From the NCBI RefSeq assembly GCF_001577835.2, contig NC_029527.1, positions 1,557,611 through 1,621,610 on the forward strand: a stretch of 64,000 nucleotides of DNA, given 5' to 3'. Source of the DNA: Coturnix japonica (lineage: Eukaryota > Chordata > Aves > Galliformes > Phasianidae). Under the pieces are notes generated by a model that saw only the letters and a list, made by a program, of their open reading frames with translations, searched no databases and was not told where the DNA came from. Shown in pieces: positions 33,001 through 43,092 of this stretch (position 1 is the stretch's first letter; each line of letters starts with the position of its first letter). Made by a program: the position numbers and the translations under genes.

Positions 33001-36000
33001 GCTCAGGGTCTTCTGTATGAAAGTTTTCAGGCACTCCCAACAACTCCTTATCTCTGCCAGCAGCCCCAGATCGGCTCCCACTGGCTGCTCAGCTGGCAAG
33101 TGGGAAATGCCTCCTGATAAAGCAAGTCCAGGGTACAGGCAGGGAAACCTGTACTTAAGGTTTCTGAAAATAACTTTGGTAAATAGCTCCCAGTGCGCAA
33201 ACCCACCGAGCCGGGACTCAGCGTGCAGACATCCTCCCTGAACTCAGCCGAGGCGGAGCGGGGTCACTGTTATATAACTGGTTAAATACGCCTCGTGTTC
33301 AGCCTAAATAAAAACTGTCACCGTCTCCTCCCCGGCTGAGCGTCAGGAAACACAGCCCTGCCCCGGGGAGCTGCTGCTGCACCGGGCACCGCTGCCCACC
33401 TGGCTGCAGGATGCACCTGGGAAAAGGGGTTTGGAGGGCAGGAGGGTGGCAGGGAGGTGTGGAGGGTGAGCGCAGGGACCGGGCTGCAAGCTGCTGGGAT
33501 CGGGTCCCATTCACGCAACCCACGATCCAGTTCAACTAGTGGCAGGGATCGAGCCTGGGAATAAAATAAAAATCCTTACATAACCGTAGGGCTCCGGCGG
33601 GGCCCCCACAAGGGGAATCCCAACAGACAACAGGACGGTCTGGGCAGGGGCTGGAGGGATGGATCACCACTGTGCCTGCCTGCTGCACAGCACCAAGGGG
33701 GGACAGGGGCTGGGGTGCAGCAGCGTACAGCCCTCTGGCTCTGACAACAATCCGTGTATCTGCGGCGTGGTGAACTGCTTGCACTGTGCCTGCTGGCTTC
33801 CAAGAACCCGGCACAGCCAAACCTGAGCAGTTCGAACCTGTTTGCTCAATAACAGGGAAAAGAGCATCCTATTGGTCTCACTGAGTTGGTAACTCCTACA
33901 GCACTGCCTGCCTGTTGAATGCTCGCAGTACAGTGAAACGGCTAGGAAAGAAAGTTCCAAGTTTATAAGGAAAGAATCTAGCAGGATTTGCATGGCATGT
34001 TTAGCTTTGAGAACGCCATGCCTTCCTCCCCACCACCCCATCTGCACTGCAGCCAAAACCTGAAGGTCAGTAGGTCCTGCCCAGCCCTCAGCACTGCTGA
34101 CTTCTTTGAGCCACAGACGGGAGCAAATACAACCTGTGGATGATGGATGTGTGACAAAGGCAGCTTGCTCTCAAAGCCAGCTCTTTGCATGGGACAACCA
34201 GCAGGCTTGGGCTATGGGTGTGCAAGCAGGCAGGGCACAGCACTTGTTATAACACTCCTTGTTATGAGATTCACCATTAATGCGACCACCTTTTGTGAGA
34301 GCCACCACTCAGAGGGTGGTGGAGCACAGAGCTTGCTTGCTACCAGCAAAATATCCACAGTGCTGCAGGGTATGTCTTTAAAACAAACCCAACATGCCGT
34401 TTTCATACCTAGAGCCATCTGCATTTTACCCAAGAAAAAGACTGTGAAGTTAGTTAAGAAGAGAGAAAAAAGTAGCCTAAAAAGAGGCTAGTTACCAAGA
34501 CAGGCTTTCCCCTTACCATTAAGTCCATTTACTGAACAGCTTTCTATGAGGCCAGCCTTGCCAGCAGGAAGAACAATCTCCTTCTCCTACATCACCTGTT
34601 GGGTTGAAGAATCATTTGCTTCTTAGTAAACCAGAGAATGGACACGGCTGGAAAAGATCTGCAGAGATCCCCAAGTCCGGGCAAAAATTAATTAATGCCT
34701 CCTATTTTATTCTGTTTGCCCACAGTGCCAGAGTAGGACGTTGGTGGGATGGCGGTATGGTTGAACCTTCCCACTTCTATTCCATGGCATGTTGTTACCT
34801 TATGAGAGATGGCAGCAGAGGGACAGTGTGAGAAAATGGAATCTGACATGGAAGTGCGTGTGAAGCAGAGGCTGTTTAAACCTACTGAAGCAAAGAAGCC
34901 ACGAGAAGCGAATCATCTTGTCCAATGACTCCAGGGATTCATATTACAGACACTGCCCACCCTGCCAACCAAAGCCTGTGACTCACGTGATGTTCACTGC
35001 CCACCAACATATAACCCCAGCATTCCTGTCTTCCACTTACACTCAAGAAACTGACTCACATCTCTTCCTACATTGCTGCTGCTGCAGTTGGCACCGTGCA
35101 CTGTAACAGGGGGATTTTGGACACCATTTCCACTTAAGTCCAATGTTAACACGAAGCCCAACTAAATGTACACAAAGTGTCACTTTAAAACGACTTCCCA
35201 TAGTTTAATTAAGTATCTTACACACGCAAAGATTACTTTCCAGCTGCTTTAACTACAAAACTTGTTTTGATAGAGAACCCAAAAGATGCTACCTTGCAGC
35301 TTCCAGCCGCACCATCCCTATTTGCCTATTAGTGAGTGAGCACAATGCCTTGGTACTCCTATTAGGGGACCTTTCTCTGCTCACTAACTGAACTGCAAGC
35401 TGAAGAAAACATGAATAAGGAGTTCCCAACATCCGTAGCACGAACTGCTGAGTGCTGCACTGAAAAACTGCATGACGATGGACGCTGGTGGGAGTTCAGT
35501 GCTGTGGGTTTCTACAAAGCCTAAAGCAACAACATAAAACCAAGCTCATAACTGCGACGTGATGCTTTGTTTCAAGATCCGAAGAACAGATGTCAGTTAA
35601 TTAAAACAGTCCCTTCTTCTTCCTTCCAAATCGGCTGCCACTTCTTGGCCAATAGCAGCGTTTGAGCAACAGACGGCTCCACAAGTTTTATTGAGCCAGT
35701 CATTAAGAGCAGTACAATGCCAGAGAAATTGAAAGGAAAAAAGACAAAAAAAATGGAAGTGACCCCTCGCATAGTTTAAACTCCAATGCAGAGCAAACAG
35801 AAGTGTTTCTCCCTGCCTGGTAGATGTGAAAATAAAGGGAGCACTGCATAAAATGCATTGCATAAAATGCAACGCGGGGGATTTTCAGTGTGGCTTCACC
35901 ATGCGACCTTGGCAAAGAGACTGTGCCACTCCTTCCTTGTTCAAGAGGGAAAACACCATGGTACAAATGTGCTAATTAGCTTCCCTGTGATTTCATCGTG

Positions 36001-39000
36001 CTTTCACAAGATGCAGATGGAACACGGTGCCTCTCAGCAAAGCCAACGCCAGGTACAAAGCTGATCACTGCAAACATAACACAGGGAAAAGGTAAGAAGA
36101 CTGATGAGCGTGCTGCTGTCCCCCTTTGGTGATCCTCTGCCTCCCAGACAGCACATTTGTGGCCAATGAAACACAAACCTTCAATCCTGCCAAGCCTATC
36201 GGAAAAGCAGGAAGCAGCGGGACGCTCCTGCTCCACCAGGAAGCCTTGCAGTAACTGTGCTCAGCTAATAACTGCTCGCTCACCCACACCCCGTGCCCGG
36301 GTGCTGCTCCCATGTTTGTGCAGCTTTAAGAGCACTCAGCACGTGGCGAGCAGTAAAAAAACCCTGCAGACACAGCACGAAACCACGGCCGTGGGCACAG
36401 CAGCACTTCTATTTTGTGCTCCCGTGTACGCAATAGCTCCAAGGGAAGGAGAATAAAAAGTGGGGGGGGAGCACACGCTGAGTCCTAACAGCACATCATC
36501 TGACGGGATCAGGCAGTGGCGCGCAGCCGGCGGGTCAGGAGGATGCAGGGCTCTGGCGTCATCAGCTCCTTTTAAAGCAGCGAAGTCATTCCGGAGGGTT
36601 ATGCAACATTCTGACGTCGCCAGACTCGGTGCCTCCCTCTCCAAAAGGCAGCAGCCGTCTGAGATGGGGCAAGGAGACATGGGCACCTTCCTCCTGAGCT
36701 TCTGCTGAGGGCAAGCAGAGGAGATGGGGCAGAGGCAGCAGCTGACACAATGCTCCGTGCTGAGTGCACAGCATCCTTCCTCCTGACAATGGGAACCCTG
36801 CTCCCAAGGAAGCAAAGCTCGCAGAGAAGCCAGTGGAACTTTGCCTTCCTGGGACAGGAAACCTTCCCTGTGGTTTCAGCGTAACTTCTCTGCATTACTC
36901 AATAGCTGGCATTGCTAAAACTGCAAGCGGCAGTATCCAGCCCCTTTTCACCTTTGATATCAATTACATCTTTTGTGTTTTATTCAGCTGGATTGTGGAA
37001 GCACAGAGGACAGTCAGCTCCTAACTTTCTGTCTCTTAGGAAATTAACCTAACTCTCGAATGTAAGGTTTGCAGAGGCACAGAGTGCATGCTGAGCAGAC
37101 ACAAAGCAACCTCAGAGGTGCTCCTGCCCCTTCCAGGGAGTGAGGAAGTATTAGGAAAAGCTTTGTCTTAGTTACAGCAAGACTCCAGAGGGAGCTGCAT
37201 CCAGTCAGGGGTAACCAAAATGAAAGAACAGAGATAGGAATGTCCATCAAGAAGGAAAGAAATGGAATGATGTCAGCCATCACTTCCCTCAATACCCAAA
37301 CTGGTCATTTGCCGATTAGATTACAGGATCCATACTTACAGGTACCCATCACTGGCGCACGTACACACAGGGTTTAAAATTCAACTCCTTAAGGTAATCT
37401 TACAGATCATAGAATAGCACCCTTTTAACCAACAAGATATTCCTCCAGCAGGAGCCCAAGGAAAGCACAGACCTTTACAAACCTGCCTCACCAGTGGCTG
37501 TCTCCCAAACAAAGTACTCCTGCTTTGGCATCTTGGGAAACTCAAAACCATGATTCAAAACCAAGCGGGACGCTCAAGTTCAAACAGAAAGCAGCCACAG
37601 AAAGGCATTCTGGAGCACACTCCACAAATAAGAGATGACTCTACTCGAAGCTGGCATGACATTATTAAATGTGACAGGCAGAGCTGAGAGGTTTTAAGGG
37701 GCTTGGATGAGGAAGAGGGTCTGTCTTTCCCCCTCACCAACCTTCAGTGTGGATCCAGTCCCTCTGGATCTCCTCTGAAGAGGAGATGGCAGCACCTTCA
37801 CCCTCCAAAGAGGTTGAAGTTCACTCTAAACCAGCACCACCCGTGTCTCTCTTTCATTCCCCTCTTCACGTCCCTAAGCAGGGCAGTACATTCTGCACCA
37901 GCCCTTCAGCAAGGAAGGAAGAGGTGATCCTTCTGAGGTGGGAAGGAGTGCTGACTGCCTCCACCTCCTCCTGCCCTCTGTTGGTCAAATGTAGGTGCCA
38001 CAGAGCCAGCACGTCCCCAGGCCTGGGGAAAGGAAGAGGGAATGGGACAGGATTCAGGGCAGCTCTTAATTTTTCCTTTGAGTTATAATTAAAAGAAGTG
38101 TTTAAGCCATGTTCTCCAAGGCAAGAGCACAAGCAACCTGCCGTAACTATTAATAACAGAATGACAGCAATATGCATGAGTAAGAGATTATGATTTCCAG
38201 AATAATTAGAAGATATTCAGAAAGAGGGAAAAAACAGAGCATTAAAATAAGAGTCATTCAAATCCTCCATTTGTTCATCGGGAAAGCTTTGAGGTATGAT
38301 TTCAAGGTCCTTTTCCATTCCATGATTCTATGAAGACTAAGTTTGTACCATCTGAGCTTTAACAGAAGTTATTAAAACCAAGATTTTGTTCAAGTTTCTC
38401 GGTATAAACATCAGAGCACTTCCTTCCTGTGTGGGAATACATTTAACTGCTCCCAGGAGGATTCTGATGAACAAGGGTCAGCCACACAAAGAGGACTACA
38501 GACAGATGAAATAAAACCATCACAGAATCACTTTGGTTGTGACAGACCTTTGAGATCACCAAGTCCAACCACCAACCTGACCTACTGAGTCCCATCACTA
38601 AACCACACTCCTTAGTACCACGTTCATGTAGCGATCCTCTTAGATCTGAAGTTAGCTATACTTCATATACTTCATTCATATACTTCCGGATAGGACCATC
38701 CTAATATTCCATCAGGCAGAATTAAAGCTGAAACGATCCAAAGCCTCGGAGGCAATCTAGCTTTGCTCAGATTGCATTTGGTAGTTTACTCCCTTACCTA
38801 ATAAATACAAAAACACTCTGCATTATCAGTATGCGAACACCCTTTTCCTCCTCATTATTTCCATTGCTTTATCAGTCACTGAAGAAATAGACAATATAAG
38901 CGTGCTATGTAGCATTCTGGTGGACACCAAACAGTCACTCCTCTGCTAATACAACGTCTGCTAAAATGTCACAGCTCCTCAGGCTTTGCTGGCTGCATGA

Positions 39001-39968
39001 ATGAAGAGACAAGGTCACTGCCAGCCTCTGAGCCATCTGCAGCCCTGCAACCACCTCCTTTCTGACCGCAATTAACACTTGCGCTGCTGATTCCTCATGA
39101 GAAAGTCACCATGCGACAAAAAAAACCCTGAAGGAATAAAATTCATTTGTATGAACCTTTTCTCAACATTTTAAATCACGAGAGCATCTTCAAGTGGTAA
39201 GAAGGAATAAAAAGACTCAAAGACAAAGGACTTAAAAACCAATAATATTTTTGGAACTGGGTCAAGACAGCAGTACCTGTATTTAACACACTCTGTGCTA
39301 AGAAGAGAAGGCCCGTTCTCATTAGTACACTAAAAAACCTGTACACTAAGAATTTAAATCACAATTGAAATAACTGAAAACGGATCATCAAGATTATAGT
39401 GGCATGCCCACAGCACTGGGCCGCGGTTTCATGACACAAGGAGCTGGTGGCAAGGACAGCACATGGAATTCCCATCTGCCACACATTGCTACATGCCCTA
39501 CCAACAAACACTACTGGGTCACAAACCAGAAGCCAGCCTTGCTTAAAAGATACTTTCCAGAGCACACAGCTGTTTTAAACATTCTAACCCCCTAACAGAC
39601 TATGCTTGTGGCTCATAAGAAGATTATCTGGGCCAGAAGTCCAATTTTTACCTATACTAAATCCCAACTTAAACTAACCACCCAGATATGCACGTCCCTC
39701 TACCAGTCCCCACACAAATCCTATCTCTTGCACTACCTGCCAAGACATCCCTCACCAAAATTAGCAACACCAGCTTTGTGTAACAGAAGTACACACAGAT
39801 TCACGGCCCCATTCACTTACCACTCTCATCAAGTAAGTCCTCCTCATCATCCCCATCATTGTCCTCCTCCATCGCCTCCTCATCTTCCTCCTCCTCCTCT
39901 TCCATATCCTCCTGCTCCAAGTCCGGGTCCAGGTCCGGATCACTCCCTGAGATTGACTCGTCCGACAT
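9021..39968 (-). CDS. RAD54L2: RAD54-like 2 / ARIP4, SNF2-family nuclear ATPase
   Basis: DNA-dependent ATPase of the RAD54/ATRX branch of SNF2 proteins, known as a cofactor of the androgen receptor and other nuclear receptors. Coding exons in transcript order: 39968-39821, 25580-25382, 24065-23926, 22623-22492, 21950-21718, 21596-21414, 21140-21007, 19670-19474, 18738-18396, 17551-17374, 16805-16554, 15951-15833, 15506-15391, 14632-14533, 14197-13992, 12779-12604, 11931-11735, 11617-11421, 10938-10849, 10300-10208, 10009-9021. They sum to 4422 nt, 1473 aa, close to human (about 1467). An acidic N-terminus (9-48) is followed by Walker A GLGKT (about 317-321), DEGH motif II (about 472-475), and the helicase C-terminal block with [13 protein letters not shown] (about 852-864). 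The long Ser/Pro-rich tail ends [12 protein letters not shown]. The ATG begins [16 protein letters not shown], as in mammals. Intron 2 is 14 kb. No frameshift or missing motif was seen. Confidence 0.97.
15666..15698 (+). repeat. A-run followed by AAAAT repeats
   Basis: About 16 A are followed by several TAAAA units inside the RAD54L2 intron between coding exons 12 and 13. It could be the tail of an old retroposed sequence, but no element body was recognised beside it. Confidence 0.7.
17329..17350. repeat. (AT)11 microsatellite
   Basis: Eleven perfect AT units in the RAD54L2 intron just 24 bases downstream (minus strand) of the donor of coding exon 10. Likely length-polymorphic. Confidence 0.9.
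22905..22939. repeat. (TTTC)n and poly-T tract
   Basis: C/T-rich run with four TTTC units followed by ten or more T, in the intron between RAD54L2 coding exons 3 and 4. On the minus-strand transcript it is purine-rich, so it is not a polypyrimidine tract for that gene. Confidence 0.8.
24881..25335 (+). mobile_element. CR1 LINE, 3' fragment
   Basis: About 455 bases of the 3' end of a CR1 non-LTR retrotransposon. It shows the family landmarks in order: the ATGATCAGAGGGCTG block, the CTGGAACAGGTTGCCCAAGG block, GGATGCCCCATC, and a GGCCATTCTAT end in place of a poly(A) tail. It is 5'-truncated, as most CR1 copies are. It lies antisense in the RAD54L2 intron between coding exons 2 and 3, and its 3' end is only about 46 bases from the exon 2 donor at 25381. 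Confidence 0.93.
27137..33583. promoter_or_regulatory. Cluster of TTACATAA D-box-like sites
   Basis: Exact TTACATAA octamers, the D-box form bound by PAR-bZIP and NFIL3 factors, occur at 27137-27144, 29964-29971, 30268-30275, 30756-30763, 31932-31939 and 33576-33583. Two more lie in intron 1, at 42864-42871 and, as TTATGTAA, 43522-43529. A C/EBP-like ATTATGCAAT stands at 30744-30753, directly before the fourth site. I noticed no exact copy elsewhere in the window. The words are direct observation; regulatory use is inference. Confidence 0.4.
34683..34880 (+). mobile_element. Mariner-like DNA transposon fragment (Galluhop type)
   Basis: The start TAATGCCTCCTATTTTATT matches the end region of the avian mariner Galluhop as I remember it. 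The following GATGGCAGCAGAGGGACAG and the reading GACATGGAAGTGCGTGTGAAGC match the leader and first codons of its transposase (MEVR.KQR). Homology fades soon after, so this is a 5' fragment lacking most of the transposase and the second terminal repeat. The family name rests on memory of the consensus. Confidence 0.6.
36599..36619. promoter_or_regulatory. C/EBP-like and CRE-like sites, adjacent
   Basis: TTATGCAA at 36599-36606 is followed five bases later by TGACGTCG at 36612-36619, within a CpG-containing stretch of RAD54L2 intron 2. Both are bZIP target types. It may mark an enhancer or alternative promoter; no exon was seen beside it. Confidence 0.3.
38296..38334 (+). mobile_element. CR1 3'-terminal remnant
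   Basis: A 39-base piece with the CR1 3' end signature: TTCAAGGTCCTTTTCCATTC followed by CATGATTCTATGA. Too short to assign a subfamily. Confidence 0.6.
38518..38640 (-). mobile_element. CR1 3' fragment, diverged
   Basis: Minus-strand CR1 3' end: ATCACAGAATCACTTTGG, then ATCACCAAGTCCAACCACC, ACTGAGTCCCATCACTAAACC and a CACGTTCATG-like block. This is the older variant with the AAGTCCAACC motif, different from the copies between 41.8 and 48.8 kb. Confidence 0.75.
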
Positions 39969-40024
39969 GATTCCCAGTGGTGCTCCTTGTGCATTACCTG
40001 CTCATGTTCTACCGTGAGGCAGCC
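39969..40024 (-). other. RAD54L2: RAD54L2 5' UTR part of the start exon
   Basis: The start exon is 39821-40024. On the minus strand an acceptor (TGTCGCAG) precedes 40024, and 56 noncoding bases lead to the ATG at 39968. The donor at 39820 reads GTAAGTG. The acceptor implies at least one upstream noncoding exon. Confidence 0.75.
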
Positions 40025-41797
40025 CTGCGACAACAGAAAGCAAAGAGGTAAGTAAGGAGCCCCAAAAATCCCAGCCTCTGAGCACCACAGCTCAAAACAT
40101 TAGCTCTGCTACCGCGTGGATGTCCTAGTAATCTTTTAAGTAAGAGTTACATCAGACCGTGCACAAAACCCTGTGCAGAAGGCAGATGCCATAAGCAACG
40201 TACCATGATGCAGGCCCAGCCTTCTAGAATCAATATACCAACCAATCGCTCAGAAAGCATCTCTTTCTTGGTATCTTTGACATGTACACAGCAGGAGGAC
40301 TCTGGTATTTATGTCTGGTTATACAAAGATGCAAAAATAAATACGTTACGTGAACAGAATGCTACAGTCCAGACACAAAGCACAAGAAAAAAGGATGGAC
40401 TCAGAATTCCCCACTGCTGTGCTATGCTGATCCTCAAGCAGTGCAAGCATCACTGCAGGATGCGGGTGGCAAGCACCTCATGTCCCAGCCACAGCTCCCC
40501 ACAACCTGCAGCCACCTCTCAGCCACCAGAGAAGGGACAGTGTTACCTTAATGACAGCACAGGCAGAAACCAACCAAGATCCCATTTGTAAAGGCTGTAT
40601 AAAAGCAGACATAAAGGAGGTATGGATGAGAAGGAATTGTAGAGTCACAAGTTTATCCAGATCACACACTGCTGCTTCTGGACAATGATGCCTATCTGGG
40701 TACCCTTCTCCTCTGTGCACAAAGAATTATCATGGATGGATGAGAAGAAAAACACTATTTAAAGTAAAATAAAGAAAGCATCATGAGGAATGTAAAGCAA
40801 AGGATGCTGGAAGTCTGAAGGTTAAAGACAACTCAAGGCTCCCAGAGCAAGGCTGCAAATCTAACACATATGCTGAATTATTCCAGCTGAAGTCATCAGT
40901 TCCTGCTTTGCCTCTCTCAGCTTCTCAATAACACTGAAAAGCGTGTGTGAGAAAGAAGAACATAAACACAAGGGAAGAGCAGGCTTTGGGGGGATTCACA
41001 CTGAAATAAGAAGTGTTGCACTACAAGGTCCTGGTTAGCTTATCCCCCCCCTCCAGGAAGCCAAGCCATGAAATCAGCTGAACATCAAATTAGCATCCAG
41101 ACAGCCTCTCATCCACCATATACCGTCTTTTGGCAGAGAAATAAATAGCAGCTTCTGGGCTTTGCTTTTGGAGGCAGAACACCTTGGGTGGTGATTGCCA
41201 TGCAGTGATGATGAGGGAGGCCAGGCTGTGGCCTAGGTAGCTTCACATGGTGATGAATTGAGTCACACTCCTGCCCTCCTGATGTTTCTCCCTCTCTGCA
41301 CAGGGTTAAAAGCACCATTTCTTCTGTCTGAAGTTGAGAGAGGAACACGGAAGGTTTAACACTAATGCTGCTGCAGTGCTGAAGAGTAAAGAGGATTCCA
41401 TCACCTCCCCAACCTCCAGCCGGGTCCAGTATCTGGGACTCATCAAGATTTGTCCCTCAAAGCCTGTTTTGTAACTAAGACATTAGTGGGCACAGTGGCG
41501 ACTGGCCATAGAATGGAGCAGAGCAGCAGATCACAGGGGGATTTGCACGGGCAGTTTAATAAAAGCAGGTATTTCAAAGTCAGCGTTGCATAAAGCTCTT
41601 TGCTTTCTGCTGCACCATCACATTTTATGGCATTAACCATTTCCCTTACACCCCCCTCCTCGTTTATGTTGTTTGTGGCCTTAAGATTCCTCTTACACAC
41701 TAAGAGCACATTAGCACTACAAACTGGGAGCAGCCCTGGGCACTTTGGGGTGGGGAATTGATCTTTCTGCTGGGTTACATGCTAGCAAGGCTTGAAC

Positions 41798-42012
41798 CAT
41801 AGAATGACAGAATGATACAATGGCCTGGGTTGAAAAGAGCCACAGTGCTCATCCAGTTCCAACCCCCTGCTGTGTGCAGGGTCACCAACCAGCAGCCCAG
41901 GCTGCCCAGAGCCACATCCAGCCTGGCCTTGAATGGCTGCAGGGATGGGGCATCCACAGCCTCCTTGGGCAACCTGTTCCAGTGCGTCACCACCCCCTGG
42001 GTGAAAAGTTTG
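41798..42012 (-). mobile_element. CR1 3' fragment
   Basis: Begins ATAGAATGACAGAATGA and continues through ATCCAGTTCCAACCCCCTGC, CACATCCAGCCTGGCC and CCTTGGGCAACCTGTTCCAG, the reverse complement of the CR1 3' end. It is broken off after GGGTGAAAAGTTT. Confidence 0.93.
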
Positions 42013-42971
42013 GGTACTCCCTAAGCAGCCCTCAGCCAAAGATAAAGCACACAGATGGATCGCTAACATCACGATTGTAACATACTCTGTAAGAGTAAAA
42101 ACCTTCCAACAGTTTGCAAGTAATGCTGCAACAAAGTGCTTTCCATGCTATCTAAATATCTGGTAAGAAATAAACCTGAGCCAGCCATGTTACTGGACAG
42201 TACTAGCCTAGCAGATCCATTTTCTTCTTATTTGATTTCCTTTTGAACCAAACTGGGTGTAAAGCCATCCTCTGATGATTACTTGGATTCCAACCCCTTC
42301 CCCCTTTGCAGCGAATGAGTTCAGAGCTGTGACTCACGGACGCCTGGTGGCCACACACTGCTCACTGCAAAGGAAGAAAGCAATTCTCCTTTTCCTCTTG
42401 TTCACACAGCAGTGGAGCTCGGTAACAGCAAAGAAAGGCAAAGAGCTGTACAAGCACAGAAGGGAGGGCATCTGCTTGGTGCAGACCAACCCCACTGGGG
42501 ACAGCAGGTGCACCCATGTGGCACACCCAGACTGAGCCCGTATTTAATGTGAGCACTGAGGAGCCCACTGTGATCTGTGGGGAGCAGGAATGAAGAGAAA
42601 CAGCATCATAGAAAGAACGCTCCCAACCCATCAGTTTCAGGAGATATGCAAGACTTGCTCTCTAGGATCAAATCCTCCATCCTGCAAGGCAGGGCAATGC
42701 TGAACACAGCCCCAAACTGCTTGTTCCCCAACATCAAAAGCCTCTATCGAGAAAGGGTGGGAGAAAGCAGAGAAAAAAAAGAAAAAGAGACAAAGAAAAG
42801 GGAGAGCTAATCCTTTCCCTCTGCTGACACCACAGTGCTGGAATGGGAATGTGACAATGAGCATTACATAAGGCTGCTCTCACTGCCATCCCCAACGAGA
42901 CATGCTGGCATTACACAACATGGGCTGGTGGCACAGTCCCTGCCAGCCACTGCTCCGGGCTGCAGACACAT

Positions 42972-43092
42972 ACAATGGGGATGGAGCATCCACAGCCTCC
43001 TTGGGCAACCTGTTCCAGTGCATCACCACCCTCTGGGTGAAAAACTTCCTCCTAATATCTAACCTAAACCTCCCCTGTTTCAGTTTAAAGAT
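42972..43092 (-). mobile_element. CR1 internal 3' fragment
   Basis: Contains GCATCCACAGCCTCCTTGGG, CCAGTGCATCACCACC and CCTAATATCTAACCTAAACC. It lacks the final 3' end present in the neighbouring copies, so it is truncated on both sides. Confidence 0.88.

Larger units (their letters stand above)
25581..39820 (-). other. RAD54L2 intron 2 (14.2 kb), no other gene seen
   Basis: Large intron between the start exon and coding exon 2. I see no convincing exon of another gene on either strand. It holds CR1 fragments near 38.3 and 38.5 kb, a mariner fragment near 34.7 kb, and a cluster of bZIP-type sites between 27.1 and 33.6 kb. Several GC-rich, CpG-containing patches (about 29.9-30.8, 33.2-33.5 and 36.2-36.8 kb) look like regulatory rather than repeat sequence. 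Confidence 0.6.

Noticed and set aside
37408-37430. ATCATAGAATAGCACCC, possible CR1 end
   Set aside because: Only the first nine bases fit; nothing of the CR1 body follows.
39839-39945. CCTCCTC-type simple repeat
   Set aside because: It encodes the acidic Glu/Asp tract of RAD54L2, conserved in vertebrates, so it is coding sequence rather than a free microsatellite.
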